Below are positions 17,422-27,202 of a stretch of DNA of 64,000 bases, in pieces; the first letter of the stretch is position 1, and every line of letters begins with the position of its first letter. The notes under the pieces were generated by a model, which made no database searches, was not told where the DNA came from, and saw only the letters and a program-made list of their open reading frames with translations. Both the position numbers and the translations under genes were made by a program. Source of the DNA: Sinorhizobium arboris LMG 14919 (GTDB taxonomy: Bacteria > Pseudomonadota > Alphaproteobacteria > Rhizobiales > Rhizobiaceae); NCBI RefSeq assembly GCF_000427465.1, contig NZ_ATYB01000014.1, positions 124,001-188,000 of the forward strand, written 5' to 3'.

Positions 17422-17563
17422 TCGGGGCATCGGGGGCAGCGGCTGGCCGTTCAGTCGCTGCTCGGCCAGTTCCTGCCTGTTCAGTTCCGGCCGGCCGACT
17501 CCTGCCGGCCAGTCCCTGCCGCCCTGCGCGCCCACCCCTCATCCAGGCAAAACCATCAGCACC

Positions 17564-20500
17564 ATGGCCTCACTGCGCGGAACGATAGTCGGGTTGCTTG
17601 CCTGTTTGGCGGTCTTCGGCCCCCTGCAGGAGCGAGCCGTCATGGCCGCACCGGCACCGGCGGGCGCCGTGATCGAGCTGCGGGCCGTCGTCTCCTACTT
17701 CAACGCCGAACTCGGTATCTACGAATCCGTTTCGACCAATACGGTGGTCACCCGTGTCGTCGAAGTCAAATCCCTCGAAGTGGTTCGCGATCAAACGGTC
17801 AACCTGCCGCTGAACTCGGCCGGGCACTTCCTGTTATTCATCCGCAACGTGGGCAATGCGGCGGCGAGGCCGGCGGTTACGGTCGAACAGCTCGACGGCG
17901 ACGACTACGATGTCAACGATCTCCGCATGGTCGTCGACCGGAACCGAAACGGCGCGGCCGACGAAGACGAGCCGCAGCTGACGCCGCAAGAATCCGTGGA
18001 AGTGGACATGGATTCGGAGATTCCGGTGGTCCTGCAGTTCAGGACGCCGCCGGCTGGCAGCGATGGCCACAGAGCGTTGGTACGGCTCGGCGCTCGCGAC
18101 GGGCATGCCGCGGCCGCGGCCACCGGGACGAGCGTCCTTTCCACCACCGGCCTCGTGATCAACAAGACCGCGAGCGGGAACGAGGTTTCGGCCGGCGGGG
18201 AGTTGCGGTACGATCTTCAGTTGCGCAACAACGGCACCAGCCCCGTGACCGCCTATGCCGAAATCTCCGGCAGTCCTATCGTCATCGACGGTAAGGCGGC
18301 GTCCGGTCTGCTGGTGCGCGACGAGCGCCCGCTCAACACGCGCGTCAAGTCCGTCTCGGCTTCCTCGGGATTCGCCGGGCTCTTCCATGTCGCCGGGCAG
18401 CCCACACATACCTATACCGCGCAGCCCCCCGCCGACATGACGGCCGTCGACGCCGTGGCGTTCTTCAGGGCGGGCGACTATCCCGCCGGCTTTGCCGCGG
18501 ACTTTTCCCTCAAGGTCGTCGCCGCGGACAATATCCAGTCCGGTTCGTTGCTGAACGTCGCTTCGGTCTGGGAAGGGACCCCGGATGAAACAGCGGAGGT
18601 GCGCTCCAACGTCGTCACGACGCCCGTGCGCGGAGGATCCGCGGTGCTGCGCTTCGTTTCGCCCGGCGGTGATCCGATTTCGAGCACGGCGCTGAACAGC
18701 AATGTACGGTTGCGTTTGAGCGCGGCCTCCTGCAACATGACCGCCGGCCTCGACCAGGCCATGATCCGCATCGCGACCGATCCCGAGGGGGACCTGGAGA
18801 CGGTGATCGCGACGGAAACAGGCCCGAACACGGGCATTTTCACCACCGCGCTCATTCCCGTTCAGCGGTTGCCCACTGTGTCGCGGGGCGACAACGTTCT
18901 TTCGGGAGGCCGCAATACGAAGGCGCTAGCCAATGCCACCTGCAGCGGCCGGGACGCCTCCGCTCTCCTGATCGTCAATCCCGGCGGCTACGTCTTCCAT
19001 TCCGCAAGCAATGCCGCGGTGGCCGGCGCGAGGGTCATCCTCCGCGACGCTTCCGGCGCCGAGATCGAGCGTGTGCAGTCGGATGCGGACGGCTTCTATG
19101 CACTGACCGCGATAAATGCCGCAGGCACCTACCGGATCGACGTGGAGCCGCCCGCGGGGCTTTCCTTCCCGTCCGTCCGGGAGATATTCCCGCCGGGGCG
19201 CAACGTCGATCCGGAGGCCTCCTACGGACGCCCCTTCACGGCTGCGGCCGGCTTCGGCGGCGCCGACATACCGCTCGATGCGGACGGCGCGTCCGTCCTG
19301 CGGCTCGAGCATTCGGTCGACGACGCGAATCCCTCGCCTGGCGACATCGTCGTCTTCACGCTGACATTGAGCAATACGACCGGCATCGCCGTTCTCGGAA
19401 GCACCATACAGGGAGCGCTTCCCAGGGGCCTGACCTTCCTTCCCGGCACGGCGCGTCTCGGCGGAAAGCCGGTCAGGGTCTCCGGCTTCCCCGGCCGGAA
19501 TCTCATCTTCGATACCGGCTTCCTGCCCGCCAACGGAACGGTGACCGTGACCTATATGGCGGCGGTCGATGCGACGGCGAGCGGGCAGCTCGGCAATATC
19601 GCGCAGGCATATGGCCAGCTGGCCGGCAAAGGGCAGGTGCGTTCGAACGAGGCACGCGCGGTCGTGCGTGTCCAGCGGGACGGCGGTGTTTTCAGCGACG
19701 AGGGCGTGGTTCTCGGCAAGGTCTATATCGACTTCAACGGCAACGGATTGCAGGACCGCCATCTTCCGGAGGTCGATCCCGCCGTTGAGGACGGTGCGCC
19801 TGGGCGGGTGGAGCCGGGCGTTCCGGGCGTGAAGCTCCAGTTCTCCAACGGCGCAAGCGTCGTCACCGACCTGGAGGGCAAGTATTCGCTGCCGGGACTG
19901 CCGCCCGGAGCCCATGTCGTAGCCGTCTCTGAAGCTACGCTGCCGGCGACCCTCGAACTGCGGGCCACCTCGGCGCGCGATGCGATGAGCCCGCAAAGCC
20001 GTTATATGCGCCTGCTGCCGGGGCAGGTGGCGAGCGAATATTTCGCGGTTTCTCCGAAGCCTGGCGTCAGCCGCAAGGAGGTTCTCGCAGAGCTCGACGG
20101 GCGCCGGAAGGCCTATGAGGAAAACGCCGCTCTCGCCGGGCGGACGACGGTTCCCGAGCGGCTGAATCTCGGAGGCGACGAATGGGTCGATTATTTCGGC
20201 CGGCTCGCGGGCTCCCGGGGCGAAGCGGCAAAGGTCACCGAAACGCAGATCGTCCCGCGCCCAAAGAACGAGCCCGGCGAGGGGACCGGGAAGCCGGACC
20301 GGCCGGAGGCGGTGGCGCCCGAGCGCACCCGCGATCTGGAAGCCGAAATCAAGGGACTTTCGCCCGAACTCGGCTTTCTCGACTTCGAGGCCGACAGCCT
20401 GCTGAACGGCGACATCGTCTCCATCCGCATCAAGGGGCCGGCAGCCGGCAAGCTCGCGCTCAATCTCAACGGCGCAGCCGTGTCCGAAGGCCAGGTCGGC

Positions 20501-23461
20501 CAGCGAGTGATCTATTCTTCGGGCGGCGTGCAGGCGGCGGAATATGTCGCAGTCCGGCTCGAGGGCGGCCGCAACGAACTCGAAGCCACGTTTTCCGATC
20601 CGTTCGGCAATATCCGCGAAAGACGGAAGATCGCCGTCCTGGCGCCGGGCCGGCCGGCGCGGATCGAACTCGTCGCCCCGCCCGCGGCCTTCGCCGATCC
20701 AGCCTCGCCCATTCCGGTGCTGATCCGGGTGGTCGATGCCGACGGCGTGCCGACCCATGCCTCCATGGACGTGACCCTCGAAAGCTCTGGGCGCGGCCGG
20801 TGGGGGGCCGACGACATCCGCGCCACGGAACCCGGTCTTCAGGTCTTCATCGACAAGGGGGAGGCACTTGTCGACTACTATCCGCCGCCGCTCTCCGGTA
20901 CGCACAGGATCGCGGTGCGCAACGGCCTCGGCCGATACGAGACCGAGGTGAAGCTCCTTGCCGACGACAGCAGGAGGATCATCGCCGGCGTCGTGGAGGG
21001 AGCGGTCCGACTGCCCGGGTCGGTGGAGCCGGCCACCGGCACGGAGGGATTCGACGACGTTACCGCGGGCGTGGACGGCGAGCTCTATCTTCAGGGCAAG
21101 GTCAGGGGCGACGCTCTCCTGACGCTCCGTTACGACGGCGATCTCGACACGAAGGAGCGGCTGTTCCGCGACATCGACCCGCAGCGCTACTATCCCGTTT
21201 ACGGAGACGCCTCCGAGCGGGGCTACGACGCCCAGTCCCGCTCGCGCCTCTATGTGAAGGTCGAGAAGGGTCTCAACTACGTTCTCTACGGCGATATCGA
21301 CATCGCCCCGCAGGCGAGCGAGTTCAAACTCGGATCGCAGAGTCGGCTCCTGACCGGTGCCCGGACGCATATCGAGCAGGGTCCGGTCACCATCGACCTC
21401 TTTGCCGGCCGCACCGATCAGAGTCAGGTGATACGGGAATTCCGTGCGGAAGGACTGTCCGGTCCCTACGAACTGGATCTCTCCGGCTATGCGGAGGGTT
21501 CCGAACGCGTCGAGATCGTCACGCGCGACCGACGCCAGCCTTCGGTCGTCCTCGACACGGTATCGCTCAAGCGCTTCGACGACTACCGGCTGGACTTCTT
21601 CGGCAACGCCATCGTCTTCAACAGGCCCGTCCCGGCCTTCGACGAGGACGGCAACCCGAATTTCATCCGCATCACCTATGAGCTCGACACGGAAGGAGAT
21701 CCCTACTGGATCTATGCCGGCGAGGCGCGCTACCGGGTCAACGACCGCATTGCGATCGGCTATCGCGAAGTCCGCTCGCAGGCGGACACTCCCTTCGGCG
21801 ATCTTCGAACTGCCCGTGCCGGCTACGTTTCGGCCGATCTCGGGACTTACGGCAAGGCCGAGGTGGAATTGGCCCAGACCAACGGCAAGGACGGCGAAAC
21901 GGGGTCGGCCTCCCGGGTCGCATACGAGCTCAAGACGCAGCGGGTCACGGTGCGCGCAGACGCCGCGCGTGCCGACGAGCGTTTCGCCCAAGGGGCGTCC
22001 CTCTCGCCCGGCAGCGCCGAGGTCGCCGTCACGGCCGACTGGAACGTCAATCCCCGGCTGAGGCTGAGGACATCGGCGCTTTACGGCCAGCGGATGCCGT
22101 CCGGAAACGAGCGCTTCGGCTTTGAAGTGCTGCCGAACTGGATGGTGAGTCCGGAGCTTACCCTCAGCGCCGGCATGCGCTTCGTGCGGCTCGCTCCCGG
22201 CGACGGCAGCAGCCCCAGGTCCGTGCCCTCGGCTGTGGCCGGTGCCGAGTGGCGGCCGTCCGCCTTCCCGAAGTTCGCCCTAAAGGGGGAAGTCGAGGCG
22301 GAGGCCACCGATTTCTCGCACTTCCGGATCCTGACCGAGGCCAGCTACCGGGCCACGGAACGGACGAAGATCTATACCGGTGTCGACTGGGCCGCGAACG
22401 GGTCGGAATTCCTCGACTTCTCCACCGCCGACGGCGCGACAGCCACGATGAGGTCCGGTGTCGAATACCGGCTCACCGATCAGGTGAAAACCTTCGGCGA
22501 GATGCGCGGCGGCTCGCAGACGGGCTTCGCCGGCGGCCTTTCCGGCGATTTCGACCTCGGCGACTTCGACCCCGGCGGCTGGGATCTGCCTGGATGGATC
22601 GGCGGCAAGGACACGCGCTTCTATGCGACCCTGGAGCATTTCCAGCCATACGATCTCGACCAGCTCATCGGGTTGCCTTTCGGCTCGGGGAAGGACGTCT
22701 CGCCGCAGACCACGCTTGCCGCCGGCTACCTCGCCAATCTGAAGGGCGGAAAGGCGCGACTCGGCCTCGGCGCGGAACTCTCCATCAGGGACGGCGGCTA
22801 TACCGCCTACGGCCAGCAATACTGGGCGGAGCAGGCGGGGGAGTGGACCTGGGCCGTCGAAAACCGTCTGGCGAAAGCCGATACCGACAGGCAGCAGCGG
22901 CTGCGCGACCACCTGCGCATCGGTGCAGCGCTCCGGCCGGAAGAGGAGAGCCTCGACGCGCTTTTCCTGGGCGGCATCCGGATCGACCGCAACGATGTCG
23001 CCGGCGTCGACAGCGGTACCGCCTACTGGTCGGCCGGCGGCTCCTGGGCGCTCGGCGCCGATACGAGAATCACCGGCAGGCAGGCGGGACAGTTCCAGGC
23101 CAAGACCGCCTTCGGCGCCACGGGCGAGACCTTCACGCTGCTCGGCCAGGCGGGGATAGAGCGCGATTTCGAAATCAAGGACGGCATGCAGTTGCGGCTC
23201 GGCTTCAATGGCACGCTCTTCCACGACCCGCTCACGGGCCGGTCGCGCACGGGCATGGGTGCGGAGGTCGGTTTCGTGCCGGCGAAAAACGTGCTCGTCG
23301 CCGCGGGCTACAATTACTCCGACGTCGATGCTTCCGCCGTATCCGATATCTACACGGTCGGCCCCTATGTGCGGCTTTCGATCAAACTCGACGATTCGCT
23401 CTGGGGCTTTTTCGACCGCGCCGGGGTGACGGTTCCGGTCGACGGGGAGGGCAGGCGATGA
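17564..23461 (+). CDS. Giant DUF11/SdrD-B-like protein with C-terminal outer-membrane barrel
   Basis: A 1965-residue exported protein. The signal is GTIVGLLACLAVFGPLQERA with cleavage probably near MAAPAPAG. The layout read from sequence is: opening module to about 110, DUF11-like units at about 195-240 and 578-690, a carboxypeptidase-regulatory/Cna-B-like unit at 474-535 (GYVFHSASNAAVAGARVILR, later DADGFYALTA), an SdrD-B-like unit at 715-790 (KVYIDFNGNGLQD, then DLEGKYSLPGLPPGAHVVAV), a helical Glu/Arg/Pro-rich linker near 840-930, Ig-like strands, and from about 1175 to the end alternating aromatic/polar beta-strands typical of an outer-membrane barrel, with the landmark DIDPQRYYPVYGDAS. 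There is no TonB box, plug or terminal Phe. The ATG at 17564 lacks a strong ribosome site, so the start may differ. It probably anchors or displays its own N-terminal domains, and perhaps the neighbours. Confidence 0.85.
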   Translation: MASLRGTIVGLLACLAVFGPLQERAVMAAPAPAGAVIELRAVVSYFNAELGIYESVSTNTVVTRVVEVKSLEVVRDQTVNLPLNSAGHFLLFIRNVGNAAARPAVTVEQLDGDDYDVNDLRMVVDRNRNGAADEDEPQLTPQESVEVDMDSEIPVVLQFRTPPAGSDGHRALVRLGARDGHAAAAATGTSVLSTTGLVINKTASGNEVSAGGELRYDLQLRNNGTSPVTAYAEISGSPIVIDGKAASGLLVRDERPLNTRVKSVSASSGFAGLFHVAGQPTHTYTAQPPADMTAVDAVAFFRAGDYPAGFAADFSLKVVAADNIQSGSLLNVASVWEGTPDETAEVRSNVVTTPVRGGSAVLRFVSPGGDPISSTALNSNVRLRLSAASCNMTAGLDQAMIRIATDPEGDLETVIATETGPNTGIFTTALIPVQRLPTVSRGDNVLSGGRNTKALANATCSGRDASALLIVNPGGYVFHSASNAAVAGARVILRDASGAEIERVQSDADGFYALTAINAAGTYRIDVEPPAGLSFPSVREIFPPGRNVDPEASYGRPFTAAAGFGGADIPLDADGASVLRLEHSVDDANPSPGDIVVFTLTLSNTTGIAVLGSTIQGALPRGLTFLPGTARLGGKPVRVSGFPGRNLIFDTGFLPANGTVTVTYMAAVDATASGQLGNIAQAYGQLAGKGQVRSNEARAVVRVQRDGGVFSDEGVVLGKVYIDFNGNGLQDRHLPEVDPAVEDGAPGRVEPGVPGVKLQFSNGASVVTDLEGKYSLPGLPPGAHVVAVSEATLPATLELRATSARDAMSPQSRYMRLLPGQVASEYFAVSPKPGVSRKEVLAELDGRRKAYEENAALAGRTTVPERLNLGGDEWVDYFGRLAGSRGEAAKVTETQIVPRPKNEPGEGTGKPDRPEAVAPERTRDLEAEIKGLSPELGFLDFEADSLLNGDIVSIRIKGPAAGKLALNLNGAAVSEGQVGQRVIYSSGGVQAAEYVAVRLEGGRNELEATFSDPFGNIRERRKIAVLAPGRPARIELVAPPAAFADPASPIPVLIRVVDADGVPTHASMDVTLESSGRGRWGADDIRATEPGLQVFIDKGEALVDYYPPPLSGTHRIAVRNGLGRYETEVKLLADDSRRIIAGVVEGAVRLPGSVEPATGTEGFDDVTAGVDGELYLQGKVRGDALLTLRYDGDLDTKERLFRDIDPQRYYPVYGDASERGYDAQSRSRLYVKVEKGLNYVLYGDIDIAPQASEFKLGSQSRLLTGARTHIEQGPVTIDLFAGRTDQSQVIREFRAEGLSGPYELDLSGYAEGSERVEIVTRDRRQPSVVLDTVSLKRFDDYRLDFFGNAIVFNRPVPAFDEDGNPNFIRITYELDTEGDPYWIYAGEARYRVNDRIAIGYREVRSQADTPFGDLRTARAGYVSADLGTYGKAEVELAQTNGKDGETGSASRVAYELKTQRVTVRADAARADERFAQGASLSPGSAEVAVTADWNVNPRLRLRTSALYGQRMPSGNERFGFEVLPNWMVSPELTLSAGMRFVRLAPGDGSSPRSVPSAVAGAEWRPSAFPKFALKGEVEAEATDFSHFRILTEASYRATERTKIYTGVDWAANGSEFLDFSTADGATATMRSGVEYRLTDQVKTFGEMRGGSQTGFAGGLSGDFDLGDFDPGGWDLPGWIGGKDTRFYATLEHFQPYDLDQLIGLPFGSGKDVSPQTTLAAGYLANLKGGKARLGLGAELSIRDGGYTAYGQQYWAEQAGEWTWAVENRLAKADTDRQQRLRDHLRIGAALRPEEESLDALFLGGIRIDRNDVAGVDSGTAYWSAGGSWALGADTRITGRQAGQFQAKTAFGATGETFTLLGQAGIERDFEIKDGMQLRLGFNGTLFHDPLTGRSRTGMGAEVGFVPAKNVLVAAGYNYSDVDASAVSDIYTVGPYVRLSIKLDDSLWGFFDRAGVTVPVDGEGRR

Positions 23462-26400
23462 CGATCGTCCCCGAACGATGGAAGCGGGCGATGTTTCCGG
23501 CGGGAAGCCGCGGCGGCCCGGGCCGGACGCGAGACGCGTCCCGAGCGACGGCGGCATGCGCACTCGCTGCCATCGCCGCCGCGCAGCTCGCGCTCTCCAC
23601 GCCCGTGCAGGCCGAAACCTTCGGCCCGGGAAGCTACAGCTACACGGTACCCGCCGGCGTGACCCGCCTGAAAGTGAAGGTGGCCGGCGGCGGCGGCGCG
23701 GCAGGTGCGATCGACAGCACCAGCGGCCCGGGAGGAGCCGGTGGTGGCGGACACGTGTTCGAAACGATCCTGAATGTCACGCCAGGTCAGATCATAAGCG
23801 GAATCGTCGGGGACGGCGGTCATGCCGGAGCTCAAGGCGCAAGTGCACCGGGCGGAATCGGTGGCGCCGGTGCCGGCAACGGCGGCGCCGGCGGCAGGTC
23901 GGGCGACCGGGGTAAATCGGGTGCCGGCGGCGGCGGCGGTGGCGGCACGTCGCTGGCTCTGGACGGAACGGTCGTGCTCCTGGCCGGCGGCGGTGGTGGC
24001 GGTCAAGGCGGCTCGTATCAGAGCTACTCTGCGAAGAGCGGAGGAGACGCGGCTGGATTGACGGAGGGGGCTTGCAGCGCCTCCGGAAATGGCACAGCAG
24101 GTGCAGACTTCTCCGGCGATGGCGGCGGCGGCGGTGGCGGCGGAGGGGGCTATACTGGCGGTTCAGGCGGAATCGGCCATGCCGATCGAAGCACGGGCGG
24201 GTCGGCTTCGGGGGGTGGAAGCTCATGTCGGACGAGCGATGGAAGCGTATTTGCGGCCGGTCCGACCCTTTCCCTCGGTACCCGAGCTTTAAACTCCGGC
24301 AATGAAGGTCCCCTCGGTTTTGTCGAAATCACCGCACTCAAACCCTCCCTTACCAAGGCTTTCTCCACTGCCTCCGTGAAGAAAGGCGAGACCTTTTCCC
24401 TGACCTTCACGCTCTCAAATCCGAGCGGTGCCGCCGCGCAAAGCGGGCTTGCATTTACCGATACTTTGCCAGCCGGGCTGGTCCTGGCAGGCGCACCGAC
24501 GGCCTCTCAGTGCGGCGGCGCGGTCTCTGGCACCGCCGGCGGCAGCACGATCAGCCTCTCGGGCGGCAAGCTCGCCGCGGGTGCGAGCGCCTGCACCGTG
24601 ACGGCCACCGTAACGACGGCAGCCGCTCAGGGCCCGGCAACCTGCCCCGAACCGGCCACGACCAACAGTGCGAGCAATGTATCAGGGCTCTCGGACAACC
24701 TCGCGAACGGTGTCACCGATCAATGCGTCGGCATAAGGCGTACCGCTCTCCTGGCGAAGGCCTTCGGTGCCTCTTCCATCGAGGAAGATGCCACGACGAC
24801 GCTGTCCTTCACACTGACGAACCCGGCGGCGGCAAGGCAGCAGACGGGCCTCTCCTTCACGGACGTGCTGCCGAACGGCCTCGTTCTGGCGAGCGCGCCG
24901 GCAGCCGCGCAATGCGGCGGCACCGTCTCGGGCACGGCGGGCGGCAATTCGATCAGCCTTTCGGGCGGCAGCCTTGCGCCGGGACCGAGCACGTGCACGG
25001 TCACCGCAACGGTGACGACGGCAGCCTCTCAGGGGCCCGCCGCGTGCTCCAATGCGAGCACGACCAACGGCAAGAACAACATCACGGCGATTTCCACGAA
25101 TCTCGCAAACGACGTCACCGACCAGTGCCTCGCCATCAAGCCGGCGGCGACCCTGACAAAATCCTTCGGTGCGGCGTCGATGCCGAAGGGGGAAACCGTG
25201 ACGCTGACCTTCACACTGACCAACCCGGCTGGCAAGGCCGCGGTGTCGAGCCTCTCCTTCACCGATACGCTGCCAGGCGGCCTGGTTCTGGCAAGCGCGC
25301 CGGCGGCGTCGCAATGCGGCGGCGCGGTGTCGGGGACGGCCGGCGGGAGCACGATCAGCCTTTCGGGCGGTGCGCTTGCCGCAGGTCCGGCCGCATGTAC
25401 GGTGACCGCCATGGTGACGACGGCATCATCCCAGGGACCGGCCTCCTGCTCCGATGCGGGCGCCAGGGCCGGCATCACCAACGGCAGCGGCAACATCACG
25501 GCGATTTCGTCCGGCAAGCTGGTGAACAAGGTCACCGATCAATGCGTCAGCATCACCCCCGCCACTCCAACCGTGACGATCGTCAAGGTATCGGAGGGCG
25601 GTACGGGGACCTTCGTCTTCAGGGGAGCGGCCGCGAGTGCCAACGGCTTTCCCGGCGGCGGCAGCTACAGCCTGACGACGGGGGCAGACGGTGCCGCCGT
25701 GACGGGAGCGGAGGTGAATCTCTCAGCCGCCAATGCGACCACTGCGATCGAGGAGGCTCTTCCGGCCGGATGGGCGCTGAAGTCGGCGCGATGCGAGGAC
25801 GTGAACTGGCAGCAGAGCGGCAATCCGCGCGGGCAGGTGATCGGTTCCGTCTCCGACGGCAGGACGCTCGTCATCCCGGCGGAGAATGCCAAGGCGGGTG
25901 CGAGGCTCCTCTGCACCTTCACCAACCGCTTCGTCGGCCTCAACCTGACCGGCAGGGCGATCGACGACAACGGCGCCGGCGGCGGCACCGCCCATAACGG
26001 CACGCGGGACGGCGGCGAAGCCGGCCTCGGCGGCGTGCCGGTGCGCTTTACCGATTGCGGCGCCACGACCTATGCAAGCACGGTGACGTCGGGCGACGGC
26101 ACCTTCTCGCTGCCGCTGGCCGGTCCCGTGGACGGCGCAAGCGTCTGCGTCGTGCGGGGCGCCGTTGCCGGTCTGGTCGGGGTGAGCGGGAAACCCGGCG
26201 ACACAGGCGGCACCGTCTCGACGCCCGGCTATGACAGCATCGAATTCACCTACGGCGAAGCGACGAGCTACGGCTCCATTCTTTTCGGACTGATCGGCGA
26301 ACCCACGCTCGCCACCGACGGCTCGGCAACCGTCGCTCCGGGCGCTACGGTATTCCTCGCGCATCGCTATGCCGCCACGACTTCGGCGGTGGTGACCTTC

Positions 26401-27045
26401 GGTATCGGCAACGCCGCGGGTCAACCTGATCTTTCGGGTTTTACCTATACGCTCATCCGGGATGCGGATTGCTCGGGCACGCCGGAGGCGGGCGAGCCCG
26501 CAGTTGCGGCGGCCATAGCCGTGACGGCGGGGGAGGAGGTCTGCCTTGTCGTTCTGGTGCAGGCGTCACCGGGAGCGGCGACGGCGGCCAGGCTTCAGTA
26601 TGACGTGACGGCCGATACGGCACTTTCCGGCACGCTTGCGCTGCTCGCGACGCTTGAGGACCATGACGTGATCACGGTCTTAGCGGCCGGCGGCACGATC
26701 ACGCTGACGAAGCGGGTGCGCAACGTCACGGCTGGCGGTGCTTTCTCGGTCACATCCGCCGGAGCGCCCGGCGACATCCTCGAATACAGGATCACCTTCA
26801 CCAACCCATCCGCTCATCCGGTATCGAACGTCTCGGTGCGCGACGAGACGCCGGCCTATACCAGCCTCGCCGTCCCGCCCGGCGCCACCGTCGCAGCCAC
26901 GCCGGCGGGCATGAGCTGCGCACTTGCCGTCCCCGCCGGCGGGGGGGCTAACGGCTACACCGGCCTGCTCAGATGGGACTGCGCCGGCAGCATGAATCCC
27001 GGAGACGTCGGCAAGGTCGACTTCCGTGTGAAGATCGCGAATTAA
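23458..27045 (+). CDS. Secreted protein with glycine-rich, tandem DUF11 and SdrD-B-like domains
   Basis: A 1195-residue exported protein starting at the ATG that overlaps the previous stop. Its signal region is long: about 30 basic residues, then ALAAIAAAQLALSTPVQA. Residues about 50-285 form a glycine-rich beta domain starting FGPGSYSYTVPAGVTRLKVK with many GGGG runs. Three tandem DUF11-type repeats of about 133 residues follow (about 294-700), each with LTFTLTNP-like, a DTLPxGLVLA-like, and QCGGxVSGTAGG segments plus paired cysteines. Next come a SpaA/prealbumin-like unit (VTIVKVSEGGTGTFVFRG), an SdrD-B-like unit (AIDDNGAGGGTAHNGTRDGG), and a final DUF11 unit ending VDFRVKIAN that matches the end of the 14569 product. 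It is a likely fibrous surface protein delivered with the barrel protein upstream. The long open frame before 23458 is antisense-like shadow. Confidence 0.85.
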   Translation: MTIVPERWKRAMFPAGSRGGPGRTRDASRATAACALAAIAAAQLALSTPVQAETFGPGSYSYTVPAGVTRLKVKVAGGGGAAGAIDSTSGPGGAGGGGHVFETILNVTPGQIISGIVGDGGHAGAQGASAPGGIGGAGAGNGGAGGRSGDRGKSGAGGGGGGGTSLALDGTVVLLAGGGGGGQGGSYQSYSAKSGGDAAGLTEGACSASGNGTAGADFSGDGGGGGGGGGGYTGGSGGIGHADRSTGGSASGGGSSCRTSDGSVFAAGPTLSLGTRALNSGNEGPLGFVEITALKPSLTKAFSTASVKKGETFSLTFTLSNPSGAAAQSGLAFTDTLPAGLVLAGAPTASQCGGAVSGTAGGSTISLSGGKLAAGASACTVTATVTTAAAQGPATCPEPATTNSASNVSGLSDNLANGVTDQCVGIRRTALLAKAFGASSIEEDATTTLSFTLTNPAAARQQTGLSFTDVLPNGLVLASAPAAAQCGGTVSGTAGGNSISLSGGSLAPGPSTCTVTATVTTAASQGPAACSNASTTNGKNNITAISTNLANDVTDQCLAIKPAATLTKSFGAASMPKGETVTLTFTLTNPAGKAAVSSLSFTDTLPGGLVLASAPAASQCGGAVSGTAGGSTISLSGGALAAGPAACTVTAMVTTASSQGPASCSDAGARAGITNGSGNITAISSGKLVNKVTDQCVSITPATPTVTIVKVSEGGTGTFVFRGAAASANGFPGGGSYSLTTGADGAAVTGAEVNLSAANATTAIEEALPAGWALKSARCEDVNWQQSGNPRGQVIGSVSDGRTLVIPAENAKAGARLLCTFTNRFVGLNLTGRAIDDNGAGGGTAHNGTRDGGEAGLGGVPVRFTDCGATTYASTVTSGDGTFSLPLAGPVDGASVCVVRGAVAGLVGVSGKPGDTGGTVSTPGYDSIEFTYGEATSYGSILFGLIGEPTLATDGSATVAPGATVFLAHRYAATTSAVVTFGIGNAAGQPDLSGFTYTLIRDADCSGTPEAGEPAVAAAIAVTAGEEVCLVVLVQASPGAATAARLQYDVTADTALSGTLALLATLEDHDVITVLAAGGTITLTKRVRNVTAGGAFSVTSAGAPGDILEYRITFTNPSAHPVSNVSVRDETPAYTSLAVPPGATVAATPAGMSCALAVPAGGGANGYTGLLRWDCAGSMNPGDVGKVDFRVKIAN
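24340..25560 (+). repeat. Three tandem ~400-bp coding repeats inside the 23458 gene
   Basis: Units begin near 24340, 24739 and 25141 and encode homologous DUF11-type domains of about 133 residues. Near-identical stretches recur (for example segments coding QCGGAVSGTAGGSTISLSGG in units 1 and 3). The DNA similarity makes unit gain or loss by recombination likely. Confidence 0.8.
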
Positions 27046-27202
27046 AGGCTTGAACCGGAGGAGCGCGGCGGAAGTCCTTATTTGCCAATAAGTCAGCGCT
27101 CGTGGCCTAGGTCATAGCCGCTTTGTCCCGTCCCAAGTCGCGGCAGGCAGCTTCAATGGTATCCGCGTCCGGCAGACGGACATTACTTCGAATGGAGGCA
27201 CT

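Noticed and set aside
14692..17535. 947-codon open frame on the minus strand
   Set aside because: Antisense shadow of the 950-aa DUF11 protein; no ribosome site or motif.
18926..21991. 1021-codon open frame on the minus strand
   Set aside because: It is antisense to the 1965-aa surface protein, is rich in Arg/Gly/Ala with no domain, and follows from high GC at third positions.
22249..23457. Long N-terminal extension of the 23458 gene
   Set aside because: It lies over the barrel-coding part of the previous gene; the signal peptide after 23458 and the ATGA overlap fix the start.
23700..24250. Glycine-codon-rich DNA that looks like a simple-sequence repeat
   Set aside because: It codes for the glycine-rich beta domain of a secreted protein; irregular spacing, so not a CRISPR or satellite.
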